Of a DNA stretch of 64,000 bases, positions 45,626-54,816 are shown piece by piece (within the stretch, counting starts at the first letter, position 1; each line of letters starts with the position of its first letter). The position numbers and the translations under genes were made by a program. The notes below the pieces were generated by a model. The model worked only from the letters and a program-made list of their open reading frames with translations. It did not search any database and had not been told where the DNA came from. The stretch is from Acidobacteriota bacterium (GTDB lineage Bacteria; Acidobacteriota; Blastocatellia; Pyrinomonadales; Pyrinomonadaceae): assembly GCA_018269075.1 (NCBI GenBank), contig JAFDVJ010000005.1, positions 62,001 through 126,000 on the forward strand. The letters are read 5' to 3'.

Positions 45626-46108
45626 ATGATAAACGAGCCCAAAGACAAAATCTTCGAATTCTTCGACAATATTTCGATCAATTCTCCCGCCGATTTTGAC
45701 GAAGCGGTGCTCGGGCTCAGGCGGTTCGGCCGCCGGATCTGGATCGCCGGCGCGGTCGGCGCGATCGACCGCGCGATCGAGAGTTTCAGCACTTATCATT
45801 TCTCCGAACAGCTCATCGCCGCGCATCGCGCCCTCCAAAACTGGATCCGCGACCCGCGCCCGGAAAACGCCGAACTGGCCCGGCGGCAATACTTTCCGTA
45901 CCGGCAACTGCTTAACTGCGACGACATCCGGAATCTTTCGAACCGGGCGGCCAGTTTTGCCGTCGCGGCCATTTCGGAAACCGACGAGGAATCGTTTAGA
46001 CTAGCAAGAGTCGGAATGCTTTCGATGGCCCACGAAATGGTGCTCGGCGAAAAAGAAGCCTGGAGCGGAATCGAAAAAACCATCAAAAGCCTGTTTACAC
46101 GAAAATGA
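45626..46108 (+). CDS. Unknown cytosolic protein, 160 aa
   Basis: ATG 45626, 8 nt after the previous gene. All-helical prediction by eye ([50 protein letters not shown]); no motif. Its stop overlaps the pyrC start (ATGA), so it is translationally coupled to pyrC. Confidence 0.7.
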   Translation: MINEPKDKIFEFFDNISINSPADFDEAVLGLRRFGRRIWIAGAVGAIDRAIESFSTYHFSEQLIAAHRALQNWIRDPRPENAELARRQYFPYRQLLNCDDIRNLSNRAASFAVAAISETDEESFRLARVGMLSMAHEMVLGEKEAWSGIEKTIKSLFTRK

Positions 46109-47400
46109 AACTTTTAATCGCCAACGGACATCTGATCGACCCTGCTGAGGGACAAAACAGCGGCAAAAACATTCTGATCGAGGACGGGCGCGTCGCGGCG
46201 TGGCTCGGTCACGGCGATCCCGTCCCCGAGGGCGCGGAGGTTTTCGACGCGTCGGGGATGATCGTCGCGCCGGGTTTTATCGATCTCCACGTTCACCTGC
46301 GCGAGCCCGGTCAGGAACATAAGGAAACGATCGCGACGGGCACGGCGGCGGCCGTCGCCGGCGGCTGGACGAGCGTCTGCCCGATGCCGAACACGAACCC
46401 GATCAACGACAACGCCGCGATCACGCGCTATATGATCGAGCAGGCCGAACGCGCCGGGCTCGCGAACGTCTTTCCGATCGGCGCGATCACCAAGGAATCG
46501 ACCGGCACGGAGCTCGCCGAAATGGGCGAGATGAAGGCCGCCGGCGCGGTCGCCGTCTCGGACGACGGCCGGCCCGTCCCGAACGCCGGAATGATGCGCC
46601 GGGCGATGGAGTACGCGAAGGATTTCGAGCTCCCGGTGGTCGATCACTGCGAGGACAAATCGCTTTCTTCGGGCGGCGTGATGCACGAAGGCAAGCTGTC
46701 GCTGCTGCTCGGTTTGAAGGGAATGCCCGCGCTCGCCGAAGAGCTCGACGCGGTCCGCGACATCATCCTCGCCAAGGAAACCGGCGCGCATATCCATATC
46801 GCGCATATCTCGACGCGCGGCGCGATCGAGGCCGTCCGCCGCGCCAAGGCCGAGGGCGTCCGCGTCACCTGCGAGGTCGCGCCGCATCATTTCACATTGA
46901 CCGACCGCGCCGTCGAGGGCTACGACACGAACACGAAGATGTCGCCGCCGCTCCGTTCGGAAGAACATCTCGAAGCGCTGCTCGAAGCGATCAAAGACGG
47001 CACGATCGACGCGATCGCGACCGATCACGCGCCGCATCACGCCGACGAAAAAGCGCTCGAATACGACCGCGCGCCGATGGGCATCACGGGCCTCGAAACC
47101 GGCGTCGGGCTCGCCTTCAGCGAGCTGGTCCACAAGGGCGTCATCGATCTCGTCCGGCTCGTCGAGCTGTGCGCGGCCAACCCGGCGCGGATTTTCCGGA
47201 TTCCCGAACGCGGAACGCTCAAAATCGGGTCAATCGCCGACGTGACGATCCTCGATCCGCAGTTCGAATGGACGTACCGCAACGCCGATTCGCGCTCGAA
47301 ATCGAGAAATTCCCCGTTCGACGGCCGGACCTTCCACGGCGCGGCCGTCGCGACCGTCGTCGGCGGACGGATCGTCTACCAAAAGAAAGGGATCGGGTGA
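46105..47400 (+). CDS. pyrC: Dihydroorotase
   Basis: 431 aa, type-I length. Metal site HVHLREPG (His62, His64), DHCED, HIAHIST and ATDHAPHH are all present; the substrate loop [12 protein letters not shown] is intact. Overlaps the preceding unknown gene by 4 nt. Third step of pyrimidine synthesis, after PyrB. Confidence 0.97.
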   Translation: MKLLIANGHLIDPAEGQNSGKNILIEDGRVAAWLGHGDPVPEGAEVFDASGMIVAPGFIDLHVHLREPGQEHKETIATGTAAAVAGGWTSVCPMPNTNPINDNAAITRYMIEQAERAGLANVFPIGAITKESTGTELAEMGEMKAAGAVAVSDDGRPVPNAGMMRRAMEYAKDFELPVVDHCEDKSLSSGGVMHEGKLSLLLGLKGMPALAEELDAVRDIILAKETGAHIHIAHISTRGAIEAVRRAKAEGVRVTCEVAPHHFTLTDRAVEGYDTNTKMSPPLRSEEHLEALLEAIKDGTIDAIATDHAPHHADEKALEYDRAPMGITGLETGVGLAFSELVHKGVIDLVRLVELCAANPARIFRIPERGTLKIGSIADVTILDPQFEWTYRNADSRSKSRNSPFDGRTFHGAAVATVVGGRIVYQKKGIG

Positions 47401-47407
47401 TTTTTTC

Positions 47408-47521
47408 AACGCCAAGACGCAAAGATTATTTAGGTGAATTTTACGGGGCAGACTTGAAAATCACGCCATAACCAACCGGCCAAAAAATCTTTGCGCCTTT
47501 GCGCCCTGGCGCCCTGGCGTT
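47408..47521. repeat. Inverted array between pyrC and the methyltransferase
   Basis: AACGCCAAGACGCAAAGATT (47408-47427) and AATCTTTGCGCC followed by TTTGCGCCCTGGCGCCCTGG (47486-47521 overall). The arm order is opposite to most other arrays. Confidence 0.8.
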
Positions 47522-47544
47522 AAAATCCCACCACCGAACGAAGT

Positions 47545-48180
47545 ATGAACGAAGAAACCGCCCGCAGTTACGATCTGGTGGCCGCCCGATACGCGGCCGA
47601 ATTTCAAAACGAGCTCGCCGGCAAGCCGTTCGACCGGAAGATGCTCGACTGGCTGATCGAAAAAACCGATCCGGCGCGGACGCTCTGCGATCTCGGCTGC
47701 GGGCCGGGACAGATTGCCCGGTACTTAAAGGACCGCGGCGCGGACGCTTGCGGGATCGACATTTCGCCGGCGATGGTCGCCGAAGCCGGCCGGCTTCATC
47801 CCGACATTCTCTTTCAGACCGGTGATATGACCGCGCTCGCCGGCGTCGCCGACGGCGCTTTCGGCGGTATCGCCGCTTTTTATTCGATCATCCACGTTCC
47901 CCGCGCGCGGCTCGGCCGGGCGTTCTCGGAAATTCTGCGGGCGCTCGCCCCGGGCGGCGTGATGCTCGCGGCCTTTCATCTCGGCGACGAAACCGTTCAC
48001 CGCGACGAATGGTGGGGCCAAAACGTTTCGCTCGACTTCAATTTTCTGCGCACCGCCGAGATCCGCGAAAAGCTCGAAACCGCCGGCTTCGTCATCGAGG
48101 AGGCGATCGAACGCGACCCTTACCCGGACGTCGAATATCAAAGCCGCCGCGCCTACGTCTTCGCCCGCAAGCCCCGGTAG
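47545..48180 (+). CDS. Class I SAM-dependent methyltransferase
   Basis: 211 aa. SAM-binding motif LCDLGCGPGQIARYL, followed by the acidic GIDIS and the GDMTAL/FYSIIH segments typical of the UbiE/Methyltransf_11 group. Substrate unknown. The start follows a repeat array and has only a weak ribosome site. Convergent with the giant gene downstream. Confidence 0.9.
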   Translation: MNEETARSYDLVAARYAAEFQNELAGKPFDRKMLDWLIEKTDPARTLCDLGCGPGQIARYLKDRGADACGIDISPAMVAEAGRLHPDILFQTGDMTALAGVADGAFGGIAAFYSIIHVPRARLGRAFSEILRALAPGGVMLAAFHLGDETVHRDEWWGQNVSLDFNFLRTAEIREKLETAGFVIEEAIERDPYPDVEYQSRRAYVFARKPR

Positions 48181-48187
48181 AAACGGC

Positions 48188-51100
48188 TCACCGCTCCGGC
48201 GAAACGGGCGAGAAATCGAGGTTTTCGATTTCGTCCGCGACCGTCACGACCCGCGGGTCGAAACGGTACGCCTTATGCCGGACGCCGAGCGTCAGAACCT
48301 GCCCGACGGCGACGTCGTCGAACCGGTAATAACCGAACGAGTTGGTTTTGACCGTCCGCGCCGTTCCGGCGGAATCGGTCAGCTGCACCGTCGCGTTCGC
48401 GATTCCCCGTCCGTCCGGCCCGCTGACGCGGCCGGCGACCGCGACGTTCGCGGCCGTCGGCGCGAGCTGCGCGATCGTCCACGGCGAAAAACTCGAGACG
48501 TTGGTCGCCGTCCCCGTCAAGGCCGCTTCGTCGACGCAGTCGTCCGCGCAGACGCTCTGACCGTTCCGGAAAACCCGCAGTCCCGACAAATTGCCGATGC
48601 CCTCGGCGTCCTCGGCGAGATAATGAAACGTCAGATCGGTCGTGAGGCCGTCGCCGTCGAGTTGCCAGTAGCGCGAGATTTTCCCGCCCGCGATCGGTGC
48701 CGGCGAAACCGTGTCGAAGACTTTGACGGTCAAATAACCCGAGAACCCGGGGACGCTCGTGATATTGGCTTCGAGCGGCGAATAATCGATGCCGGCGGTA
48801 TTCGTCCCGACCGGGAACAGGAAAACGCTGCCGGCGCCCGCATTTTTCCGCAGCTCGCCGCCCGAGCCCTGAAAATTCTTCCGCAGCGCCCCGGCCACAA
48901 AACCGCCGGTTCGGGTCACGGTCGCCGCCGATTCCAAGGTCAGCGTAAATGCCCCGGTATCGATCACGCCGTCGGTCAGATTCAATACGCCAAAGACCGT
49001 AACATTGCCGAGCAGCGAAATTGCCGATGGATTGCTGACCGTCAGATTATTCAATAAAGCGGTCGGAGACGTTTGCGGCGAAGTCCCGGCGAAAATCGTC
49101 GTGCCGTTGCCGATAAACGTACCGTCGCCGTTTAAGCTTCCGTTGATATTGGCGTCGTTTGCGACCGACAGGGTCCGGCCTTCGCCGACGGTCAGCGTCC
49201 GACCCGCTTCGAGCGTCAATCCCCCGACGCCGACATCGTTCGACCCGATGACGATCTCGTTCATCGCGCCTGACGGAATCGTTACATTGGCGTCGCCCGG
49301 CGGAACCGCGCCGCCGACCCAGTTATCGGGATTGAACCAGTCCGAAGAAACCTCGCCGGTCCAGGTATTCGGCGACGTCGGCGACGTGAAATCGCCTTCG
49401 GCATCATCCGCCAGATTATTGAAACTTCGGCTTTGCGGCGAAAAAACCGCGCCGTTCCGTGACGGCGTGACGGTATAATCGCCGCCGCCCGGCAGTTCGT
49501 CGAAATAGTACAAGCCCGATTCGTCGGTCTGCGTCGTGAAGGTCCGGACGCCGTCGGAAAGCGTCACGCTGATCCGCCCGAAGCCGCGGCCGTCGGCATC
49601 AAGGATCGTGCCGCCGATGCCGAATTTCTTTTGCGTTCCGCTGAAATCGACCGTTTCGTTCGCGCGCAGTTCGCTGACTTCGAGAGCCGCTTCCCTGAAC
49701 TCGAAATACGGTTTTGAGGCCGTGATCGTGTAATCCTCGCCCGCCGCGAGATTGAAAAAAGCGTAGTCGCCGTTCGAATCGGTCGTCGCGATCAGTCCGC
49801 CCGTCGCCGCGAGCGAAACGCCCGCCGCGCCGTTGCCGTCCTCGTCGGTGACGCGCCCCGTAATATTGAAGGTTTTGCGCGTCGCCGTGAAATTGACGGT
49901 CGCGCTCTCGGCCAGATTCGCGAGCGGGACGCTCGCCGGCGTGAACGTGAAATCGGGATGTTCGGGCGCGAGCGTGTAGGAATCGCCCGCCGTCAGCCCG
50001 CCGAGACTGTAAATTCCGCCGTCGACCGACTGCGTCGTGACGAGCGAATTTCCCGGGCCGGTCAAATTCAGGACCGCGCCCGACACGGCGTGGTTGTCGC
50101 CGTCGACGATCTGGCCGTCGATCCTGATCTTGAACGAGCCGGTCTGATACGAAACGGTTCCCGAACGATTGCCGTTCTGATCGTCCGCAAACGCCTCGAC
50201 CGTCTGGCCGGCCTTGAGCGAAAGCGGCGCGGCGTAGGGCTGAAAATTCGTGCCGTCGAGCGAGTACATCAGCGAACGGACGCCGCTGCCGGCGTCGGTC
50301 GCGGCGATCGCCAGTTGCGGCATTCCGCCCGGCGCGGTTTCGGTGAACGAGACGAGCGGCGCGTCCTTGTCGTTCGCGTTCGCCCCGCTCGTCCGTGCGG
50401 TCGGATCGATAACCGTTTCAAACGAGCCGTCGCCGTCCGAATCGTACCGCAAATCCTGAACGCCCGCGGTCGTGATGGTCAGCCGTACCGGCGTATTTTG
50501 CGGCAGGCTCAAATCAAGATAACGGCCGGTTTCGGTCGTCAGTTTATCGGTGCCCTTCGTCCATTCGAGCATCACCGGCTGATTCGGCATCGAGAATGAA
50601 ACCGTCAGATTTCGTCCCGTCGGCACCGTCAACGCGATGACCTCGGAATCGAGCCGGCGATAACTGACGCCGGGCACGTTGCTGCAAAAATCCGGATCAT
50701 TCGGCAGCGGCGCGGTACTGTTGCCGAGATCGTCCGCCGCCGTGACGGCCGACAGGCCGACGAATTTCAAATTAATAGCCGGCTGCCGGATCACCGGCGG
50801 AATCGCCGCCGGCGCGCCCGGTGCTGTGGTCATTTTTGTTTTCCGCGTAAATGGCGAGACATTTGGCGTGGGCTCATTGAGAAAAGTCAGGATGTTTTTA
50901 ATGACTCCCGGATTCTGGTTCAACCCGGTATGATCGACCAGTTCATCGCTCGGCGTGGTAAAAATGGCCAGCCGGGCGTTCGGCGCGTTGAGGTTGTTCC
51001 CGTTGGCCTTGCGCTCGGCGCTCAGACGCGGAACCGTCCCGTCGCCGGTGGTATAATAAAGCGTGTAGTCCGCCGTCGTCCGGCAGACGACCATCCCCCG

Positions 51101-54100
51101 CACGACCGAACAAATCTTTTTGGCCGCTTCCTTTTGCACCCGATTGATCGTTTTCGCTTCCGCTTGCACGCCGATGATGTGGTAATACTGGACGCCGCTC
51201 GTGTCGTTGCGCCAATCGTCCTGACCCGGAAAATCGTGAAAGACGCGGTCGTTGTCGCCCGGCCGCGTTCGCGGGTGGAGTTCGTTGAGCCGCGCGACGA
51301 AATCATCGTAAGTGTTATAAATTTTATAATTGCCGATCGAATCGCGTTCATAGTAGGGCCGGCCGCCGAGCGCGAAAAACGAGCGCGTCGGAATCAATTG
51401 GTGGGCGGCCGGATAATCCTCGGTTAAAAACCTGAACGTCTCGTCCCCTGCAATCACCAGTTTCTGACCGATCGAATCGAGAAATTGTCCCGTTTCGAGG
51501 ACGTTTATCAGTTTCGGGCCGCCGAGCCACGGCGCGCCGACGGTGATCAGTTTCTTCACCTTCCCCGGGTGGTCGAGAATGTAACGCCGGGCGATCAGGC
51601 TGCCCATACTGTGCGTCACGATGTTGACCTTCGTGTTCGCGCCGTAAAACTGCTGGATGCATTGAACGTAATCGGCCAGCCGCTGATTCGCCGTGATCTC
51701 GTTGTCCTGACGCCAATCGTAGGCCAACACGAAGAGCGACGGGTTTCTGTTCTGCTGATTGATCACGTCGCAGCCGCCCGTCGTCCGGCGCAGCGGATCG
51801 TCATTGACATCGTATTCGACGTAACCGCCCTGATTCTTGAGCGCTTCGAGCAGCGGCCCGTAAACCTCGGTGATGATCGGCGCGACGCCCGTATCGACCG
51901 TCACCCGGCGGATCACGTCCGGCGCGTAAATATTGCCGCCGCGATAGAAAGGCGATGTTTGATCAAGCGTCAAATAACGGTGGTCCGTCCCAAAACCGAG
52001 CCAGCGCTCGGGTAAGACCGCCGAACCGGCATCGTTCAGAAAACTCCCGGAAACGCCGGGAATGAAAATCACCGGGGTCGGGTCGCCGATCTTGGTGACG
52101 AACGCGTTAAAGCTCGTCAGATGATCTTCGTTCATCCCGCGATGCGTCGCCTGAAAAGCGTTTCTGACCGGAAAGGCGTAAGAGCTCGTCGAACCCGTCA
52201 GGTAGATATTGTCGCCCGCATCGACCGCGATTCCGTTGCCGTAGGTCGCTTCGAAAGCGTTGTCGGTGCCGTGCAGGTAGCTCGAAAATTCCGATTCGCC
52301 GGTCGCCGCGAAACGGGTCACGAACGCCGCCGGCCGGGCGTTTCCGAGACTGCTTTGAAACGCGTCGACGGTCGTCGGAAAATCGACCGAATAGGTCGAA
52401 CCGGTCAGATAAATGCGGCCGCTTTGGTCGGTTTTTATGCGGCTCGCGGAATCGGCATTATCGCCGCCGAAAAACGTCGAATAGACGATGTTCGCGAGTT
52501 TCGGATCGATCTTCGTGACGAAGGCGTCGCCGACGCCGTCGGTCTCGGTGTTGCACGTATGCGCGGTTCCGCAGGTCGCATCATACGCGTTCGGCGTGAC
52601 CGGAAAACCGGGCGAGATCGTGTAGCCGGCGACCAGTACGTTTTTTGCGGGATCGAGCGCGACGCCGTTCGCCACGTCTTCGCCGACCGCGCCGAGAAAG
52701 CTCGAAAAAGCGAGCGAGGAAGCGCCGGCGGCGGTCGTTCTGATCTTCATCACGAAACCGTCGCTGCAGATAATATTGCCCCGGAAACAGCCGACCCGGT
52801 CGTGCAGCGCGCCCTGCCCGGCGAGCGGTTTGCGGAGCGGAAACTCTTGCAGGTTCGTCGCGCCGACGACGTAAGCGTTGCCCGCGTCGTCGACCGCGAC
52901 GTCGTTGACCTGTGTGGTCACGCCCGGCTCCGTCCCTCCCCGCACCCGCTGCGCGCTGCCGATATAGCTCGAATAAAGCAAATTCGCGCCGGTCGCGTCG
53001 AGTTTGGCGAGAAACCCGGCCGTATAACAGATATTGAATGTCCCGATCGGCAGGCAATTCGGCTGAAAACCGTTGCGGGTCGGAAAATCCGGTTCGGTCG
53101 TCCGGCCGACGATATAGGCGTTTCCGGACGAATCGACGGCGATCGAGCGCGGCGCGGTCGATCTGCCGCCGCCGACCGACATCGCGTTGCCGTTCAAAAA
53201 CGTCGAATAATTCATCGACCCGTTGGGGTTGAGTTTCGTGACGAACGCGCCGTCGATCAGCGTCGGATGCGCGGGTGTCGATTGAAACGAGCCCGGCGTC
53301 GTCGGAAAATCCGGCGCGGTCGTCCGGCCCGTGACATAGGCGCTGCCGCTTTTATCGACGGCGATCGCCTGCGCGTAGCTGTAACCGAGCCCGAACTCGC
53401 CGACGCGCCCCCCGAGATAGGTCGCGTAGACCAGACTGCCGCCATTCTGACTGAACCGGGCGACGAAGGCGTGAAAACACCGCACCGGATTCTGAATGTC
53501 GGTCCGGCATTGCGATTGGACGCCGTTGAGCGTCGGGAAATCGGTCGAATGAACGACGCCGGCGAGATACGCGAAACCGTTTTCATCGACGGCGAGCGCG
53601 TTGCCGCCGTCGCCGGCCGGAACGCCGCCGTCCTCGCCGTAGGCATTTAACGGGTTGACCTGCGAGCCGCCGAGATAGCTCGAATAAAGCAGCACCGGAT
53701 CGATCACCAGCGGTCGCTCCGGGTCATACTCGCCGAGCTCGAACCCGATCCGTCGATTCCCGGTCCGGCCATCCGGTTCGGCGGGTTCGAATAATCGGTA
53801 ACGGCCATCGACCGGGCGGCGCGCGCCGTTCGCCTCCTGATAGATGACGGGCGCGTGCTGGCGGATTTCGCCGATCGCGGTTTTGATGACCAGCGCGCCG
53901 GTTTCCCCGTCGATCGAAATATCTTCGGCCCCGTCGAACCGCATTTCGATCGCCCGCGGATCGGCGTGCGGGGCGACGATGAAATCGTATTCGAGCTGAT
54001 TTTGATTGCCGTAATAGACGAGATCGATCCCTTCGTAAACGCCGGCGTATCTGACCCGGCCATAGGTCGCGATGTTCGTTTTCCAGTCTTCGGGCCGGTT

Positions 54101-54589
54101 TCCGAGGATGTAGTTGACGGTGCCTTCGAGTTCGTCCGCGCCGTTCGGTTCGGCCGGGCGGCCGCCCTCCAGCTTCATCGTCACGGTCGCCGCCGCCGGA
54201 CCTTCCGGTTCGTTCGCATCGCCGGCGGACGCTTTTTCAAACGGCCGGTAAAGCGTCATAACGGCCTGTTCCGCGGTCAGGTAGAGATTGTAGTTCGGAC
54301 CGTGGGCGAGATATTTGACGGATTCGTCGGTTTGGCCGCGATTGATCTCGAAACTCATCGGCAGCTTTCCGAAATCCGCCCGCCCGCCGTCGCCGCCCCC
54401 CGGCGGGCCGACCGGGCCGCTCAAATCGGCCGACTGCGCCGGCCGCGACGCCAGAAACAAACCGCCGGCCGCCGTCAGCAGCAGCCCCGCCAAAACCAGC
54501 ATTTTTCGGACTTTCGACCCGCGCCGATCCGCCCTTGTTTTTTTCTCCGACTCGTCCCGCGCGGTCGCCGATCCCTCTTTTTTCCGCAT
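48188..54589 (-). CDS. Giant secreted SBBP-propeller / lipase-like / regulatory-domain fusion
   Basis: 2133 aa from ATG 54589 (GGGAG upstream). Order: cytosolic basic N-tail and signal (MLVLAGLLLTAAGGLFLAS); a beta-rich domain with SFEINRGQTDESVKYLA (DUF7948-like); SBBP propeller blades ('GNAYVVGRTTEPDFPT..G.Q', about 270-820); an alpha/beta-hydrolase resembling LCAT lipases with nucleophile Ser994 in THSMGSLIARRY and GAPWLGG; three or more carboxypeptidase-regulatory/Cna-B-like sandwiches (about 1430-1720); a beta-helical stretch; and a final domain (from APTAANVAVAGRV) shared with the delta-60 protein. Extracellular; substrate unknown. Confidence 0.9.
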   Translation of the reverse strand: MRKKEGSATARDESEKKTRADRRGSKVRKMLVLAGLLLTAAGGLFLASRPAQSADLSGPVGPPGGGDGGRADFGKLPMSFEINRGQTDESVKYLAHGPNYNLYLTAEQAVMTLYRPFEKASAGDANEPEGPAAATVTMKLEGGRPAEPNGADELEGTVNYILGNRPEDWKTNIATYGRVRYAGVYEGIDLVYYGNQNQLEYDFIVAPHADPRAIEMRFDGAEDISIDGETGALVIKTAIGEIRQHAPVIYQEANGARRPVDGRYRLFEPAEPDGRTGNRRIGFELGEYDPERPLVIDPVLLYSSYLGGSQVNPLNAYGEDGGVPAGDGGNALAVDENGFAYLAGVVHSTDFPTLNGVQSQCRTDIQNPVRCFHAFVARFSQNGGSLVYATYLGGRVGEFGLGYSYAQAIAVDKSGSAYVTGRTTAPDFPTTPGSFQSTPAHPTLIDGAFVTKLNPNGSMNYSTFLNGNAMSVGGGRSTAPRSIAVDSSGNAYIVGRTTEPDFPTRNGFQPNCLPIGTFNICYTAGFLAKLDATGANLLYSSYIGSAQRVRGGTEPGVTTQVNDVAVDDAGNAYVVGATNLQEFPLRKPLAGQGALHDRVGCFRGNIICSDGFVMKIRTTAAGASSLAFSSFLGAVGEDVANGVALDPAKNVLVAGYTISPGFPVTPNAYDATCGTAHTCNTETDGVGDAFVTKIDPKLANIVYSTFFGGDNADSASRIKTDQSGRIYLTGSTYSVDFPTTVDAFQSSLGNARPAAFVTRFAATGESEFSSYLHGTDNAFEATYGNGIAVDAGDNIYLTGSTSSYAFPVRNAFQATHRGMNEDHLTSFNAFVTKIGDPTPVIFIPGVSGSFLNDAGSAVLPERWLGFGTDHRYLTLDQTSPFYRGGNIYAPDVIRRVTVDTGVAPIITEVYGPLLEALKNQGGYVEYDVNDDPLRRTTGGCDVINQQNRNPSLFVLAYDWRQDNEITANQRLADYVQCIQQFYGANTKVNIVTHSMGSLIARRYILDHPGKVKKLITVGAPWLGGPKLINVLETGQFLDSIGQKLVIAGDETFRFLTEDYPAAHQLIPTRSFFALGGRPYYERDSIGNYKIYNTYDDFVARLNELHPRTRPGDNDRVFHDFPGQDDWRNDTSGVQYYHIIGVQAEAKTINRVQKEAAKKICSVVRGMVVCRTTADYTLYYTTGDGTVPRLSAERKANGNNLNAPNARLAIFTTPSDELVDHTGLNQNPGVIKNILTFLNEPTPNVSPFTRKTKMTTAPGAPAAIPPVIRQPAINLKFVGLSAVTAADDLGNSTAPLPNDPDFCSNVPGVSYRRLDSEVIALTVPTGRNLTVSFSMPNQPVMLEWTKGTDKLTTETGRYLDLSLPQNTPVRLTITTAGVQDLRYDSDGDGSFETVIDPTARTSGANANDKDAPLVSFTETAPGGMPQLAIAATDAGSGVRSLMYSLDGTNFQPYAAPLSLKAGQTVEAFADDQNGNRSGTVSYQTGSFKIRIDGQIVDGDNHAVSGAVLNLTGPGNSLVTTQSVDGGIYSLGGLTAGDSYTLAPEHPDFTFTPASVPLANLAESATVNFTATRKTFNITGRVTDEDGNGAAGVSLAATGGLIATTDSNGDYAFFNLAAGEDYTITASKPYFEFREAALEVSELRANETVDFSGTQKKFGIGGTILDADGRGFGRISVTLSDGVRTFTTQTDESGLYYFDELPGGGDYTVTPSRNGAVFSPQSRSFNNLADDAEGDFTSPTSPNTWTGEVSSDWFNPDNWVGGAVPPGDANVTIPSGAMNEIVIGSNDVGVGGLTLEAGRTLTVGEGRTLSVANDANINGSLNGDGTFIGNGTTIFAGTSPQTSPTALLNNLTVSNPSAISLLGNVTVFGVLNLTDGVIDTGAFTLTLESAATVTRTGGFVAGALRKNFQGSGGELRKNAGAGSVFLFPVGTNTAGIDYSPLEANITSVPGFSGYLTVKVFDTVSPAPIAGGKISRYWQLDGDGLTTDLTFHYLAEDAEGIGNLSGLRVFRNGQSVCADDCVDEAALTGTATNVSSFSPWTIAQLAPTAANVAVAGRVSGPDGRGIANATVQLTDSAGTARTVKTNSFGYYRFDDVAVGQVLTLGVRHKAYRFDPRVVTVADEIENLDFSPVSPER

Positions 54590-54816
54590 CGCATTCTCCC
54601 GGTCGGGCAAAATTCTTCGCCGCGACTTTCGCTAATTTCCTCGCTCTACGGATTTTTCGGGCCGACCGTCGAAACGGATTCAAAACCGCCCCCAGAATAT
54701 CTTTTGTTGATGAAATCGGGAGATTCGGAGCGGATTCGGGCCGCCGCTTTCGTTCGGGAGCTCTGCTCAAAGCATCGCGGCCATCCGGCAACCGGCATCC
54801 CGAATCCGAAATCGAC

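Noticed and set aside
52121..53650. 509-codon open frame opposite the giant lipase fusion
   Set aside because: Antisense shadow with no homology pattern.
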